Positions 47,853 through 56,370 of a stretch of DNA of 64,000 nucleotides are shown here, in pieces. Both the position numbers and the translations under genes were made by a program. Position 1 is the stretch's first letter, and every line of letters starts with the position of its first letter. A model generated the notes under the pieces. That model ran no database searches. It saw only the letters and a program-made list of their open reading frames with translations, and was not told the DNA's origin. Location: contig NZ_JAIOJZ010000036.1 of the NCBI RefSeq assembly GCF_020404845.1, positions 1-64,000 of the forward strand, written 5' to 3'. The stretch comes from Streptomyces hyderabadensis (lineage in GTDB: Bacteria; Actinomycetota; Actinomycetes; Streptomycetales; Streptomycetaceae).

Positions 47853-48641
47853 ATGACCGAAGCGAGTACGCCGATGCCCAGGGGCCTCTTCGCCGACGAC
47901 GCCCTCCCCCTGTACGAGCGCACGGCCGCGCGGCTCCTCGACGATCTGCGCGCCGCCGCCGCCCGCCCCGGCGACCGGCTGCCCTCCGAGCGTGCCCTGG
48001 TCACCCGCTACGCCGTTTCGCGCGTGACCCTGCGGGCCGCCCTCGCCCAGCTGGAGGCGCGGGGCATCGTGCGGCCGTCGTCGTCGCGCGGATGGTTCGT
48101 CGCCGAGCCCGGCCTGTTCCCGGACGCGGAGCCGGCGCCCGCCTCGGCCGTTCCCCAGGTCCAGGGGTTCGCCGACTACGCCGAGGCCAACGGCCTGACG
48201 ACGGCCAGCAAGGTGCTCTCGGCCACCGTCCGTCCGGCCACGGTGGCGGAGGCGGAGCAGCTGCGCATGGCCCCGGGCGCCGATCTCTTCGACCTCCACC
48301 GGCTGCGCTTCCTGGACGGCCTGCTGGTCGTGCTGGAGCACAACCGGCTCCCGCTGTCGGCCTGCCCGGCCCTGGCCGAAGCCGACTTCAACACCGCCTC
48401 GCTCTACGCCACCCTGCGCGCCGCCGACCCGCCGCAACTGCCCCGGGTCGCCGACTACTCGGTCGAGGCCCGCCACCCGACGGCGCGGGAGATCGAGCTG
48501 TTCGAGATCGGCGCCACCATGCCGATGCTCGTCGCCACCCAGCTGACCTCGAACCAGGACGCCCGCCCGATCGAACTGACCGTGCAGGTCTACCGGGGGG
48601 ACCGGTACCGGTTCCGGGCCTCCATCACCAACCAGACCTGA
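47853..48641 (+). CDS. GntR-family regulator with UTRA domain (HutC type)
   Basis: 262 residues. Winged helix at about 20-85 (LPLYERTAARLLDDLRAAAA, VSRVTLRAALAQLEARGIVR), then a UTRA ligand domain (SAVPQVQGFADYAEANGLTT, LFDLHRLRFLDGLLVVLEHN). The UTRA fold binds sugar phosphates in DasR, NagR and AgaR-like proteins, so a phosphorylated amino sugar is the expected inducer. Divergent from the hydrolase and upstream of the catabolic genes. The ATG follows a TATGCT box by 6 nt, so the mRNA is probably leaderless. Confidence 0.9.
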   Translation: MTEASTPMPRGLFADDALPLYERTAARLLDDLRAAAARPGDRLPSERALVTRYAVSRVTLRAALAQLEARGIVRPSSSRGWFVAEPGLFPDAEPAPASAVPQVQGFADYAEANGLTTASKVLSATVRPATVAEAEQLRMAPGADLFDLHRLRFLDGLLVVLEHNRLPLSACPALAEADFNTASLYATLRAADPPQLPRVADYSVEARHPTAREIELFEIGATMPMLVATQLTSNQDARPIELTVQVYRGDRYRFRASITNQT

Positions 48642-48866
48642 CCCGAACGGTCGCGTGCAAACCCTGCCCGAGCCGGGCGTCGGAGTGGCCGACGCCCGGC
48701 TCGTCGCCATTGCGCGCACTGGTCACCATGAGACGACAGTGAGAGATACCAGAAGCAGACCAAGAAAGACCTATTGACGGCCGAAAATAAGACCAGTAAC
48801 GTTCCGCATGAGCTTCGGGCCATCGCGGCAAACGGGCTCAAACCGCACTTCAGTGAGGGGTTGGCG
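48642..48866 (+). promoter_or_regulatory. Promoter region of the gatZ-like operon
   Basis: 225 nt. ATACCAGA (48746-48753) is the reverse complement of TCTGGTAT found before the GntR gene. Further on AGACCA motifs recur (48756, 48786 region). No gene; the open frame from TTG 48774 into the gatZ-like gene is not used because GAGGGG precedes the ATG at 48867. Confidence 0.5.
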
Positions 48867-50198
48867 ATGCAGAGCCCGTTGGACGAGGTCGTCCGGAGCC
48901 AGAAGGCCGGACGGCCACAGGGCATCACCTCCGTGTGCTCCGCCCATCCGCTGGTCATCGAAGCGGCCGTACTGCAGGCACGGGAGACCGGTGGCCCCCT
49001 GCTGGTGGAGGCGACCTCGAACCAGGTCGACCAGTACGGCGGATACACGGGCATGCGGCCCGGCGACTTCCGCGACCTGGTGCACGGCATCGCGACGGCC
49101 TGTGGTCTGCCGCTGGACCGGGTGATCCTCGGCGGCGACCATCTCGGACCGAACCGGTGGCAGTCCCTGCCGCCCGAGGAGGCGATGGAGCAGGCCGAAG
49201 CCCTGGTCGCGGCCTACGCGGGGGCGGGCTTCACCAAGATCCACCTGGACTGCAGCTTCGCCTGCGCAGGCGACCCCGTACCGCTGACCGACGACGTGGT
49301 CGCCGAACGCGCCGCACGGCTGATCCGGGTGGCCGAGGACACGGTGGGCCCCGAGCGGGCGGACCGGATCCGGTATGTGATCGGTACCGAGGTGCCCACG
49401 CCCGGCGGCGCGCACGAGACGCTCGGCGCCCTCGTGCCCACCACGCCCTCGGCCGCGCGCACGACGCTGGAGCAGCATCGCAAGGCGTTCGCCCGGCACG
49501 GCATCGACGGTGTCTGGCCACGCGTCATGGCCCTGGTGGTGCAGCCGGCCGTGGAGTTCGACCACCTGCGCGTCGTCGACTACCGGCGGGAGCCGGCCCA
49601 GGAGCTGCGCAAGGTCCTCGACGACGAGCCCACCATGGTCTACGAGGCCCACTCGACCGACTACCAGACCGCCGAGGCGCTCACCGCCCTGGTCGAGGAC
49701 CACTGGGCGGTCCTCAAGGTGGGGCCCGGGCTGACCTTCGCCCTGCGCGAGGCACTGTTCGCCCTCGCCGCGATCGAGGACGAGCTGGTGCCGCCCGGTG
49801 AGCGGTCGCGGCTTCCCGAGGTCGTCGAGCGGCGGATGCTCGCCGAACCCGCCAAGTGGGAGGGCTACTACCCCGGCGGTGCGGACGAGCAGCGCCTCGC
49901 ACGCCGCTACAGCTACAGCGACCGGATGCGCTACTACTGGCCCGACCCCGAGATCGAAGCGGCCCAGGCCAGGCTGTTGGCCAACCTCTCGGCCGCGGCC
50001 GTCCCGCTGCCGCTGCTCAGCGCCCATCTGCCGCTCCAGTACGCCCGCGTCCGCCGCGGTGAGCTGGCCGCCCGCCCGCGCGACCTGGCCGTGGACCACG
50101 TCCGCGACGTGCTGCGCGACTACGCCCGCGCCGCCGACCCCGGCGGCACCCCGGAGCAGAACCAGAACCAGAAGCCGAGCCAGAAGGAGTACGTGTGA
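48867..50198 (+). CDS. Tagatose-1,6-bisphosphate aldolase non-catalytic subunit (GatZ/KbaZ-like)
   Basis: 443 residues from ATG 48867 (MQSPLDEVVRSQKAG). Family signatures include GITSVCSAHPLVIEAA, LVEATSNQVDQYGGYTGM and ILGGDHLGPNRWQSLPPEEA, plus VIGTEVPTPGGAHE. In enteric bacteria KbaZ/GatZ stabilises and activates the class II aldolase KbaY/GatY. Here it starts the operon, coupled by GTGTGA to the SIS-domain gene, while its partner aldolase is the last gene. The Gln/Asn-rich C-terminal tail (QNQNQKPSQKE) is unusual. Confidence 0.88.
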   Translation: MQSPLDEVVRSQKAGRPQGITSVCSAHPLVIEAAVLQARETGGPLLVEATSNQVDQYGGYTGMRPGDFRDLVHGIATACGLPLDRVILGGDHLGPNRWQSLPPEEAMEQAEALVAAYAGAGFTKIHLDCSFACAGDPVPLTDDVVAERAARLIRVAEDTVGPERADRIRYVIGTEVPTPGGAHETLGALVPTTPSAARTTLEQHRKAFARHGIDGVWPRVMALVVQPAVEFDHLRVVDYRREPAQELRKVLDDEPTMVYEAHSTDYQTAEALTALVEDHWAVLKVGPGLTFALREALFALAAIEDELVPPGERSRLPEVVERRMLAEPAKWEGYYPGGADEQRLARRYSYSDRMRYYWPDPEIEAAQARLLANLSAAAVPLPLLSAHLPLQYARVRRGELAARPRDLAVDHVRDVLRDYARAADPGGTPEQNQNQKPSQKEYV

Positions 50199-51355
50199 CC
50201 ACGCCCTCCGGCACGCTGCCCCTCGACGACAGCGCTGTCCACACCGTCCGCGAGATCGCCCAGCAGCCCGCCCTGTGGCGGGAGGTCGAGCAGATCGTCG
50301 CCGCCTGCCGGGACTCGCTGGACGCGTTCCTCAGTCCCCTCCTGGCCCGCGGCGACCTGCGCGTGGTCCTCACCGGCGCCGGCACCTCCGCGTTCGCCGG
50401 CCAGGTGCTCGCGCCGGCCCTGTCCCGGCGCCTGGGACGGCGCGTCGACGCGGTCGCCACCACGGACCTCGTCGCCGATCCCCGCGGTTGCCTCGCCGAG
50501 GACCTGCCCACGCTGCTGGTCTCCTTCGCGCGGTCGGGCGACAGCCCCGAGTCCGTGGCCGCCACCGCCCTGGCCGACCAGGTCCTCTCCGAGGCGCACC
50601 ACCTCGTGATCACCTGCAACGAGCAGGGCCGCCTGGCGCGCGAACACGCCGAGCGGCCCCGGTCCCAGGTGCTGCTGATGCCCGCCGCGTCCAACGACCG
50701 CGGCTTCGCCATGACGTCGAGCTTCACCTGCATGACGCTCGCGGCGCTGCTCGCGCTGGGCGCAGACGCCTACGACGGGATCGCCGAACGCCTGGCCCGG
50801 GCGGCGGAGTCGGTCATCGAGGAGGGCGCCGCCGACCGCACCGCCGGCGCCCTGGTGGACCGCGCGCCCGAGCGCATCGTCTTCCTGGGCAGCGGCCCGC
50901 TGAAGGGCCTCGCCGAGGAGTCGGCGCTGAAGGTGCTGGAACTCACCGGCGGGACGCTCATGGCGGTCGCGGAATCCTCGCTGGGATTCCGGCACGGTCC
51001 CAAGGCGGTGCTCAACGAGCGTTCGGTCGCGGTGGTGTACGTGTCGAACGACCCCTACACCCGCCGGTACGACCACGACATCGTCGCGGAGCTGCGCGGA
51101 AACCTGCCCGACGGCAGTGTCTTCGCGGTCTCGGCACAGACCGGTGCCGCGGCGGAGGACGCGGCCGACGCCTGGCCCCTGCCGGGCCTCGACGACGTCG
51201 ACGACGCCGCCCTGGCCCTGCCCGCGGTGGTGTACGCCCAGCTCATCGCCCTGCGCGCCTCCCGGGCGCGGGGCCTGCGGCCCGACAACCCGTTCCCCTC
51301 GGGTGAGGTCAACCGCGTGGTGCAGGGCGTGATCCTGCACTCCCTGAACAACTGA
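50195..51355 (+). CDS. SIS-domain sugar-phosphate isomerase/deaminase (AgaS-like)
   Basis: 386 residues from GTG 50195, AAGGAG upstream. Two SIS domains: LTGAGTSAFAGQ and SFARSGDSPESVA in the first, FLGSGPLKGLAEESALKVLE in the second, then GFRHGPKAVL with the catalytic Glu/His region. AgaS is the galactosamine-6-phosphate deaminase/isomerase of the aga pathway, giving tagatose-6-phosphate. The N-terminal TVREIAQQPALWREV matches AgaS/GlmS-like starts. Substrate identity is inferred from the cluster. Confidence 0.85.
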   Translation: MTTPSGTLPLDDSAVHTVREIAQQPALWREVEQIVAACRDSLDAFLSPLLARGDLRVVLTGAGTSAFAGQVLAPALSRRLGRRVDAVATTDLVADPRGCLAEDLPTLLVSFARSGDSPESVAATALADQVLSEAHHLVITCNEQGRLAREHAERPRSQVLLMPAASNDRGFAMTSSFTCMTLAALLALGADAYDGIAERLARAAESVIEEGAADRTAGALVDRAPERIVFLGSGPLKGLAEESALKVLELTGGTLMAVAESSLGFRHGPKAVLNERSVAVVYVSNDPYTRRYDHDIVAELRGNLPDGSVFAVSAQTGAAAEDAADAWPLPGLDDVDDAALALPAVVYAQLIALRASRARGLRPDNPFPSGEVNRVVQGVILHSLNN

Positions 51356-51404
51356 TCGAAGGCGGCGACGGCGCGCACCGAGGGCGCCGGACGGAGGTAC
51401 AACG

Positions 51405-52397
51405 ATGTTCCTGGGTGTCGACGGCGGCGGTACGAAAACCGCCTTCTGCCTGGTCGACCGGTCCGGGCACGTGGTGTCGCGAGCACAGGCGGCGAGTTCG
51501 TACTACTTCTCGCACGGCATCGAGCTGGTCGAGCGGGTGCTGAGGGAAGGCGTCGACGCCGTCTGCGCGGCGGCCGGAGCGGCCCCGGCCGACATCGAGT
51601 ACGCCTTCTTCGGCCTGCCCGGTTACGGGGAGGCGGCCCACGACCTGCCCGTCCTCGACGCGACCCCGCGAGCGGTGCTCGGCCACGACCGCTACGCCTG
51701 CGACAACGACATGGTCTGCGGCTGGGCGGGCTCCCTGGGCGCGGTCGACGGCGTCAACGTCATCAGCGGCACCGGTTCGATGACGTACGGCGAACGGCTG
51801 GGCCGGGGCGTGCGGGTCGGCGGCTGGAGCGAGACGTTCGGCGACGAGGGATCGGCGTACTGGATCGCGGTCCGCGGCCTCAACGCCTTCTCGCGGATGA
51901 GCGACGGACGGCTCGCCGAAGGCCCCCTGGCCGGGGTGTTCCGCGGCCGGCTCGCCCTCGGGTCCGACCTCGACGTGATCGACGTCGTCCACAACCGGTG
52001 GCAGGGCGACCGGGGGCGGATCGCCTCGCTCAGCCGCGCGGTGGCCGAGGCGGCCGCGGCGGGCGACGCGACCGCGGCGTCGATCCTCGCGGCGGCCGGC
52101 CGCGAACTCGCCCTGCTCGTGGACGTCACCCGCGAACGCCTGGGGTTCGGCCCGGACGAGACCGTGCCCGTCTCCTACTCCGGCGGCACCTTCGGCGCCG
52201 CCCCCGTCCTGGAGGCGTTCACCTCCGGGCTGAAGAGCCGCTTCACCGGCTACGAGTTGCGGCACCCCCTGTACGAACCCGTCGTGGGCGCCGCCCTGTA
52301 CGCGGCGAAACTCGCCGGAACCCCGCTCGACCGGCCGGCGCTCGACGCGCTGCGCGGGACCTCCGGGGCCCCTGCCTCAGGAGAGGACGAACAATGA
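51405..52397 (+). CDS. BadF/BadG-family amino-sugar kinase
   Basis: 330 residues; GGAGG before the ATG. ASKHA ATPase motifs: DGGGTKTAF (phosphate 1), VISGTGSMTYG (phosphate 2), GDEGSAYWI and SYSGGTFGAAPV (adenosine). This family includes N-acetylglucosamine and N-acetylgalactosamine kinases. In this cluster it would phosphorylate free GalNAc or galactosamine in the cytosol, replacing PTS phosphorylation. Followed by the EamA gene with a 4-nt overlap. Confidence 0.85.
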   Translation: MFLGVDGGGTKTAFCLVDRSGHVVSRAQAASSYYFSHGIELVERVLREGVDAVCAAAGAAPADIEYAFFGLPGYGEAAHDLPVLDATPRAVLGHDRYACDNDMVCGWAGSLGAVDGVNVISGTGSMTYGERLGRGVRVGGWSETFGDEGSAYWIAVRGLNAFSRMSDGRLAEGPLAGVFRGRLALGSDLDVIDVVHNRWQGDRGRIASLSRAVAEAAAAGDATAASILAAAGRELALLVDVTRERLGFGPDETVPVSYSGGTFGAAPVLEAFTSGLKSRFTGYELRHPLYEPVVGAALYAAKLAGTPLDRPALDALRGTSGAPASGEDEQ

Positions 52398-53332
52398 AGA
52401 ACGGCACGAGAAGCTGGATCCTGTACGCGTCGCTGCTGGTCCTGTTCTGGGGTGTGTGGGGCGCCTTCTCCAGCGAGCCGAACAGCAGGTACGGCTACCC
52501 CAACGAGATGATCTACGTCATCTGGGCCTTCACGATGATCATCCCCGCGTACTTCGCGATGCGCGGCAACACGTTCGACCGCAGGCCGGTCGCCGCGATG
52601 TACGGACTGATCGCCGGACTGACCGGAGCCGGCGGACAACTGCTGCTGTTCCAGGCGCTCTCCGACGGTCCGGCGTACCTGATCTTCCCGCTGGTGTCGC
52701 TCTCCCCGGTGATCACCGTGCTCATGGCGACGGTGCTGCTGCGCGAGCGGATCACCCGGCTCGCGGTCGTCGGTGTGGTCGCGGCGCTGGTGGCGATCGT
52801 GCTGCTCAGCATTCCCAGCGGCTCGGACGACTCGGACTCGCACGGCCCGTGGCTGGTGATGGCCGTCCTGGTCTGCGTCGCCTGGGGCGTGCAGGCGTTC
52901 TGCATGCGCAAGGCCGCACTCGTCGGCGTCAACGACGCGACGACCTTCGGGTGGATGACCATCAGCGGACTGCTGCTGGTGCCGGTGGCGTTCGCGCTCA
53001 TGGGCGGCCTCCCGGACGGGGCTCCCTGGCAGGCGCCGGCGCTCACCGCGGTGACCCAGATCCTCAACGCGGTCGGCGCGCTGTTCCTGGTCATGGCGTT
53101 CAGCCGGGGCAAGGCCACGGTGGTCGCCCCCGTCACCAACGCGCTCGCCCCGGTCCTGACCATCGTGCTGTCCCTGGCGGTGTACCAGACGCTGCCCAGC
53201 GTGTGGGGCACCCTGGGCATCGTGCTGGCCCTCGCGGGCTCGACCCTGATGGTCTACAGCGACGAGAAGAGCGGCGAGACGTCCGTGGCACCGGGGGCCG
53301 CGGAGAGCGACGTGAGTCCGGTCGGCCGGTAG
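52394..53332 (+). CDS. EamA/DMT-family transporter
   Basis: 312 residues and ten hydrophobic helices (two five-helix EamA repeats): WILYASLLVLFWGVWGAF, AGLTGAGGQLLLFQALSDG, VSLSPVITVLMATVLLRERI in the first; VAWGVQAFCMRKAALVGVND, NALAPVLTIVLSLAVYQTLP in the second. The FQALSDGPAYLIFPLVSL arrangement resembles sugar-uptake DMT members (GlcU-like). Its ATG overlaps the kinase stop, which suggests delivery of free sugar to that kinase. The substrate is inferred only. Confidence 0.82.
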   Translation: MKNGTRSWILYASLLVLFWGVWGAFSSEPNSRYGYPNEMIYVIWAFTMIIPAYFAMRGNTFDRRPVAAMYGLIAGLTGAGGQLLLFQALSDGPAYLIFPLVSLSPVITVLMATVLLRERITRLAVVGVVAALVAIVLLSIPSGSDDSDSHGPWLVMAVLVCVAWGVQAFCMRKAALVGVNDATTFGWMTISGLLLVPVAFALMGGLPDGAPWQAPALTAVTQILNAVGALFLVMAFSRGKATVVAPVTNALAPVLTIVLSLAVYQTLPSVWGTLGIVLALAGSTLMVYSDEKSGETSVAPGAAESDVSPVGR

Positions 53333-53414
53333 TCCCGGCCGCTCGTACCGGCCAAGCCCCGAACCGAACGACCGTCGAAGCAACCGCAACACGAAAGCGA
53401 GGGGAAACACCCCC

Positions 53415-54263
53415 ATGCCCCTGGTTCCCACGCAGGACCTCGTCCAGGCGGCGGCCGCCGCCGGCCGGGCCGTCGCGGCGTTCAACGTGATCACGCTGGA
53501 GCACGCCGAGGCGATCACCTCGGGCGCGGCGGCCGCGGGCGCCCCGGTGATCCTGCAGATCAGCGAGAACGCCGTGCGGTTCCACGGCGGCCGCGTCGAG
53601 CCGATCGCCCGGGCCGCGGCCGAGGTCGGCAAGGCCAGTGACGTCGACGTCGCACTGCACCTGGACCACGTGACGGACATGCGGCTGCTGCGCACGGCGG
53701 CCGACGCCGGGTTCTCCTCCGCGATGTTCGACGCCGGGGCGCAGCCCTACGCCGAGAATCTGGCCGCCACCCGTGCCGCCGCGCAGTGGGCCCACGGCGC
53801 GGGCCTGTGGCTGGAGGCCGAACTCGGCTACGTGGGCGGCAAACCCGACGCGCCCGCGAGCGCCCACGCGGCCGGGGTGCGCACCGACCCGGAGGAGGCG
53901 GCGCGATATGTGGCGGACACCGGCGTGGACGCGCTGGCCGTCGCCGTCGGCAGCAGTCACGCGATGACCGAACGCTCCGCGTCCCTGGACCACGCGCTGA
54001 TCGGCCGACTGCGGGAGGCCGTGCCCGTTCCCCTGGTCCTGCACGGTTCGTCGGGCGTCGGCGACGACGAACTGCGGCGAGCCGTCCGGGCCGGCATCGT
54101 GAAGATCAACGTCGGTACCGCCCTCAACATCGCCTTCACGGGCGCGGTCCGCGAGACACTGGCGGAGCGCCCCGACCTCACCGACCCCCGCCCCTACGTC
54201 GCCCGGGGCCGGGAAGCGATGGCGGAGACGGTACGCGCCCTGCTCGCAGTGGTGGGCGGCTGA
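53415..54263 (+). CDS. Class II bisphosphate aldolase, tagatose type (GatY/KbaY-like)
   Basis: 282 residues; GAGGGG about 11 nt upstream. Zinc ligands and catalysis: LHLDHVTD (Asp/His), EAELGYVGG (Glu), and LVLHGSSGVGDDE (His), with substrate loop KINVGTALN. It cleaves tagatose-1,6-bisphosphate (or fructose-1,6-bisphosphate) to DHAP and glyceraldehyde-3-phosphate. Co-occurrence with a GatZ-like subunit supports the tagatose assignment. No tagatose-6-phosphate kinase (PfkB) is present in the cluster, so that step must be supplied elsewhere. Confidence 0.87.
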   Translation: MPLVPTQDLVQAAAAAGRAVAAFNVITLEHAEAITSGAAAAGAPVILQISENAVRFHGGRVEPIARAAAEVGKASDVDVALHLDHVTDMRLLRTAADAGFSSAMFDAGAQPYAENLAATRAAAQWAHGAGLWLEAELGYVGGKPDAPASAHAAGVRTDPEEAARYVADTGVDALAVAVGSSHAMTERSASLDHALIGRLREAVPVPLVLHGSSGVGDDELRRAVRAGIVKINVGTALNIAFTGAVRETLAERPDLTDPRPYVARGREAMAETVRALLAVVGG

Positions 54264-54314
54264 GCGTCGCCGAGGAGACGGCCGACGGCACCTGTACGGC
54301 TGCTCAGCGCCGCC

Positions 54315-55118
54315 TCACCGCTGAGCGTGCAGCAGCGTGAACCGCGCGCCCTCGGGATCCGCCACCGTCGCCGCCCGGCCGTGCGGTGTGTCCCGGGCCG
54401 GCACGAGGACGTGCCCGCCCAACTCGACGAGACGCGCCACGGACGCGTCCGTGTCGGCCACCTCGAAGTGCGTCATCCAGTGCGGACCCCGGTCACGGGG
54501 CAGGGCGTCACCGACGCCGTGGATGCCGGCGACGGGGCGGCCGTCGAGGCGCAGCGTGACGCGATCGTGGTCGGTGGAGGGCTCCGGGTCCGGCTCGAAG
54601 CCGAACACCCTCTCGTAGAACTTGGCGACGCCCGCCGTCTCGTAGGTCAGCAGCTCGTTCCAGGCCGGCGTGCCGGGTACCCCGGTGACGGCCGTGCCCA
54701 GGTGCGCGGCCGCCTGCCAGACGCCGAAGACCGCCCCGGCGGGGTCGGAGCCGAGGGCCATGCGCCCCGCCTCGCCCGCGTCCAGGGGGCCCACGCCGAC
54801 GGTGCCACCGCACAGACGCACCGTCTCGGCCGTCCGGTCGACGTCGTCCGAGGCGAAGTACGGCGTCCAGGCGGTGGGCAGTTGCCGGTCCGGGGGCAGC
54901 TGCCCGATCCCGGCCACCTCCCGCCCGTCGAGCAGGGCCCGCGCGTACGGGCCCAGTTGCTGGGGGCCGGGCCGGAACTCCCAGCCGAACAGGGCACCGT
55001 AGAAGTCGTGGGTGGCGGCCGGTCCGTGCACCATCAGACTCACCCAGCAGGGTGTGCCGGGCGCGCGCCGGGCGTTCGTCTCGCCGATCCGGCTGTCCGA
55101 TCCCCGTGCGTCGGTCAT
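54315..55118 (-). CDS. Two-domain VOC (glyoxalase/bleomycin-resistance) protein
   Basis: 267 residues from ATG 55118 (AGAGGG upstream). Two vicinal-oxygen-chelate repeats: WVSLMVHGPAATHDFYGALF (first) and WNELLTYETAGVAKFYERVF (second), each followed by a beta core with a candidate metal residue (HFEVADTD in the second). Such streptomycete proteins are linked to hydroxylation or resistance and often lack a defined substrate. It is convergent with the aldolase gene and shares no operon partner. Confidence 0.85.
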   Translation of the reverse strand: MTDARGSDSRIGETNARRAPGTPCWVSLMVHGPAATHDFYGALFGWEFRPGPQQLGPYARALLDGREVAGIGQLPPDRQLPTAWTPYFASDDVDRTAETVRLCGGTVGVGPLDAGEAGRMALGSDPAGAVFGVWQAAAHLGTAVTGVPGTPAWNELLTYETAGVAKFYERVFGFEPDPEPSTDHDRVTLRLDGRPVAGIHGVGDALPRDRGPHWMTHFEVADTDASVARLVELGGHVLVPARDTPHGRAATVADPEGARFTLLHAQR

Positions 55119-55359
55119 CGTCACCCTCTTCTCGGCCCTCCGCGGGCCGTGCGTCCGCTTCCGCTCCGACGGGCCTCGGCACCGATTCCGGCACCGGGTT
55201 CCGGTGCGTGGTTCGGCCGAGCGCGCGCTCGTGGGGCAGCCCGCCTGCCCGGGCAGTACAGCATGTGCCCGAACCCGTACGCCTCGTGATCGGTACTGTC
55301 CGGCGGGCAGAGTAGCCCGACATCGACGCCTCGGCCACTCGGTACGCCAGGATGGGGCC

Positions 55360-56211
55360 ATGAACGCCATCATCTCCGCATCCGAACTCGTCGACGAACT
55401 GGCGGGCGGCGACCCGCCCGTGCTGCTCGACGTCCGCTGGCAACTGAGCACGGCGAAGGCGGCCGGGGCCCCGCCGTTCGACGGCCGGGCCGAGTACGCG
55501 GCCGGGCATCTTCCCGGTGCGGTCTACGTCGACCTGGACAAGGAGCTGGCCTCGGCGCCCGGTGCGCACGGCCGGCACCCGCTGCCCGACGTCGGGGAGT
55601 TCGGAGCGGCGATGCGCCGGGCGGGCGTGTCGCAGCGGCGGCCGGTCGTCGTCTACGACGGCGGGCAGGGGTGGGCGGCGGCCCGCGCCTGGTGGCTGCT
55701 GCGCTGGACGGGTCACCCGAACGTGCGGGTCCTCGACGGCGGGTTGCCGTCCTGGGCGGCGCCGCTGTCGACGGACGTTCCGACGCCCCCGCCGGGCGAC
55801 TTCACGCCGGTGCCGGATGCCCCGGGGCTGCTGGACGCGGACGGGGCCGCCGCGCTGGCGCGGTCCGGGGTGCTGTTCGACGCCCGTGCGGGGGAGCGGT
55901 ACCGGGGCGAGGTGGAGCCGATCGATCCGGTCGGCGGCCACATCCCGGGTGCCGTGTCCGCGCCGACGACCGACAACGTGGCCCCGGACGGGCGCTTCCG
56001 GTCCGCCGAGGAACTCCGGGCCCGCTTCGAGACCCTGGGCGCCACGGAGGACCGGGCGGTCGGCGTCTACTGCGGCTCGGGCGTGTCGGGCGCCCACGAG
56101 GTGCTGGCGCTGGCGGTGGCGGGTATCCCGGCGGCGCTGTACGTGGGCTCGTGGTCCGAGTGGTCGTCGGACCCGGCCCGGCCGGTCGCGGTGGGGCCCG
56201 ACCCGCAGTAG
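55360..56211 (+). CDS. Rhodanese-type sulfurtransferase
   Basis: 283 residues from ATG 55360. Two rhodanese domains: the first (LLDVRWQLSTAKAAG) is inactive, the second carries the active Cys238 in YCGSGVSGA. The CGSGVS loop matches 3-mercaptopyruvate/thiosulfate sulfurtransferases. It moves sulfane sulfur to cyanide or thiols. CAGGAT ends 6 nt before the ATG, so it is probably leaderless. A 30-bp tandem repeat begins inside its last codons. Confidence 0.9.
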   Translation: MNAIISASELVDELAGGDPPVLLDVRWQLSTAKAAGAPPFDGRAEYAAGHLPGAVYVDLDKELASAPGAHGRHPLPDVGEFGAAMRRAGVSQRRPVVVYDGGQGWAAARAWWLLRWTGHPNVRVLDGGLPSWAAPLSTDVPTPPPGDFTPVPDAPGLLDADGAAALARSGVLFDARAGERYRGEVEPIDPVGGHIPGAVSAPTTDNVAPDGRFRSAEELRARFETLGATEDRAVGVYCGSGVSGAHEVLALAVAGIPAALYVGSWSEWSSDPARPVAVGPDPQ

Positions 56212-56309
56212 GGCGGAGGCGCGGGACCGGACCCGCAGCGGGGAAGAGCCCGGGGCCGCGCCCGCAGGAGGGCTGGAGCACGGGGCCCGGCCCGCGGCAG
56301 GAAGGAGTT
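56191..56309. repeat. Four tandem 30-bp repeats overlapping the end of the sulfurtransferase gene
   Basis: Degenerate units start at 56191, 56221, 56251 and 56281 (exact 30-nt period) with core CCGGACCCGCAG; a fifth partial unit at 56310 forms the left arm of the following hairpin. The first copy contains the stop codon (CGCAGTAGGG), and later copies read CAGCGGG or CAGGAGG there. Confidence 0.8.
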
Positions 56310-56348
56310 CGGGGCCGCACCCACTTGGGTGCGGCCCCGAACTCCTTC
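56301..56348. terminator. Perfect 23-bp inverted repeat, bidirectional terminator
   Basis: Arms 56301-56323 and 56326-56348 are perfectly complementary with a 2-nt centre. It separates the convergent sulfurtransferase and sepH genes and is the longest perfect hairpin in the window. Confidence 0.9.
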
Positions 56349-56370
56349 ACGTCGTCCGGCGAGGACTCGG

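Noticed and set aside
51998-53332. Longer start for the EamA transporter (444 residues)
   Set aside because: The extension is out-of-frame sequence of the kinase gene; ATG 52394 has a GAGAGGA site and the usual 4-nt overlap.
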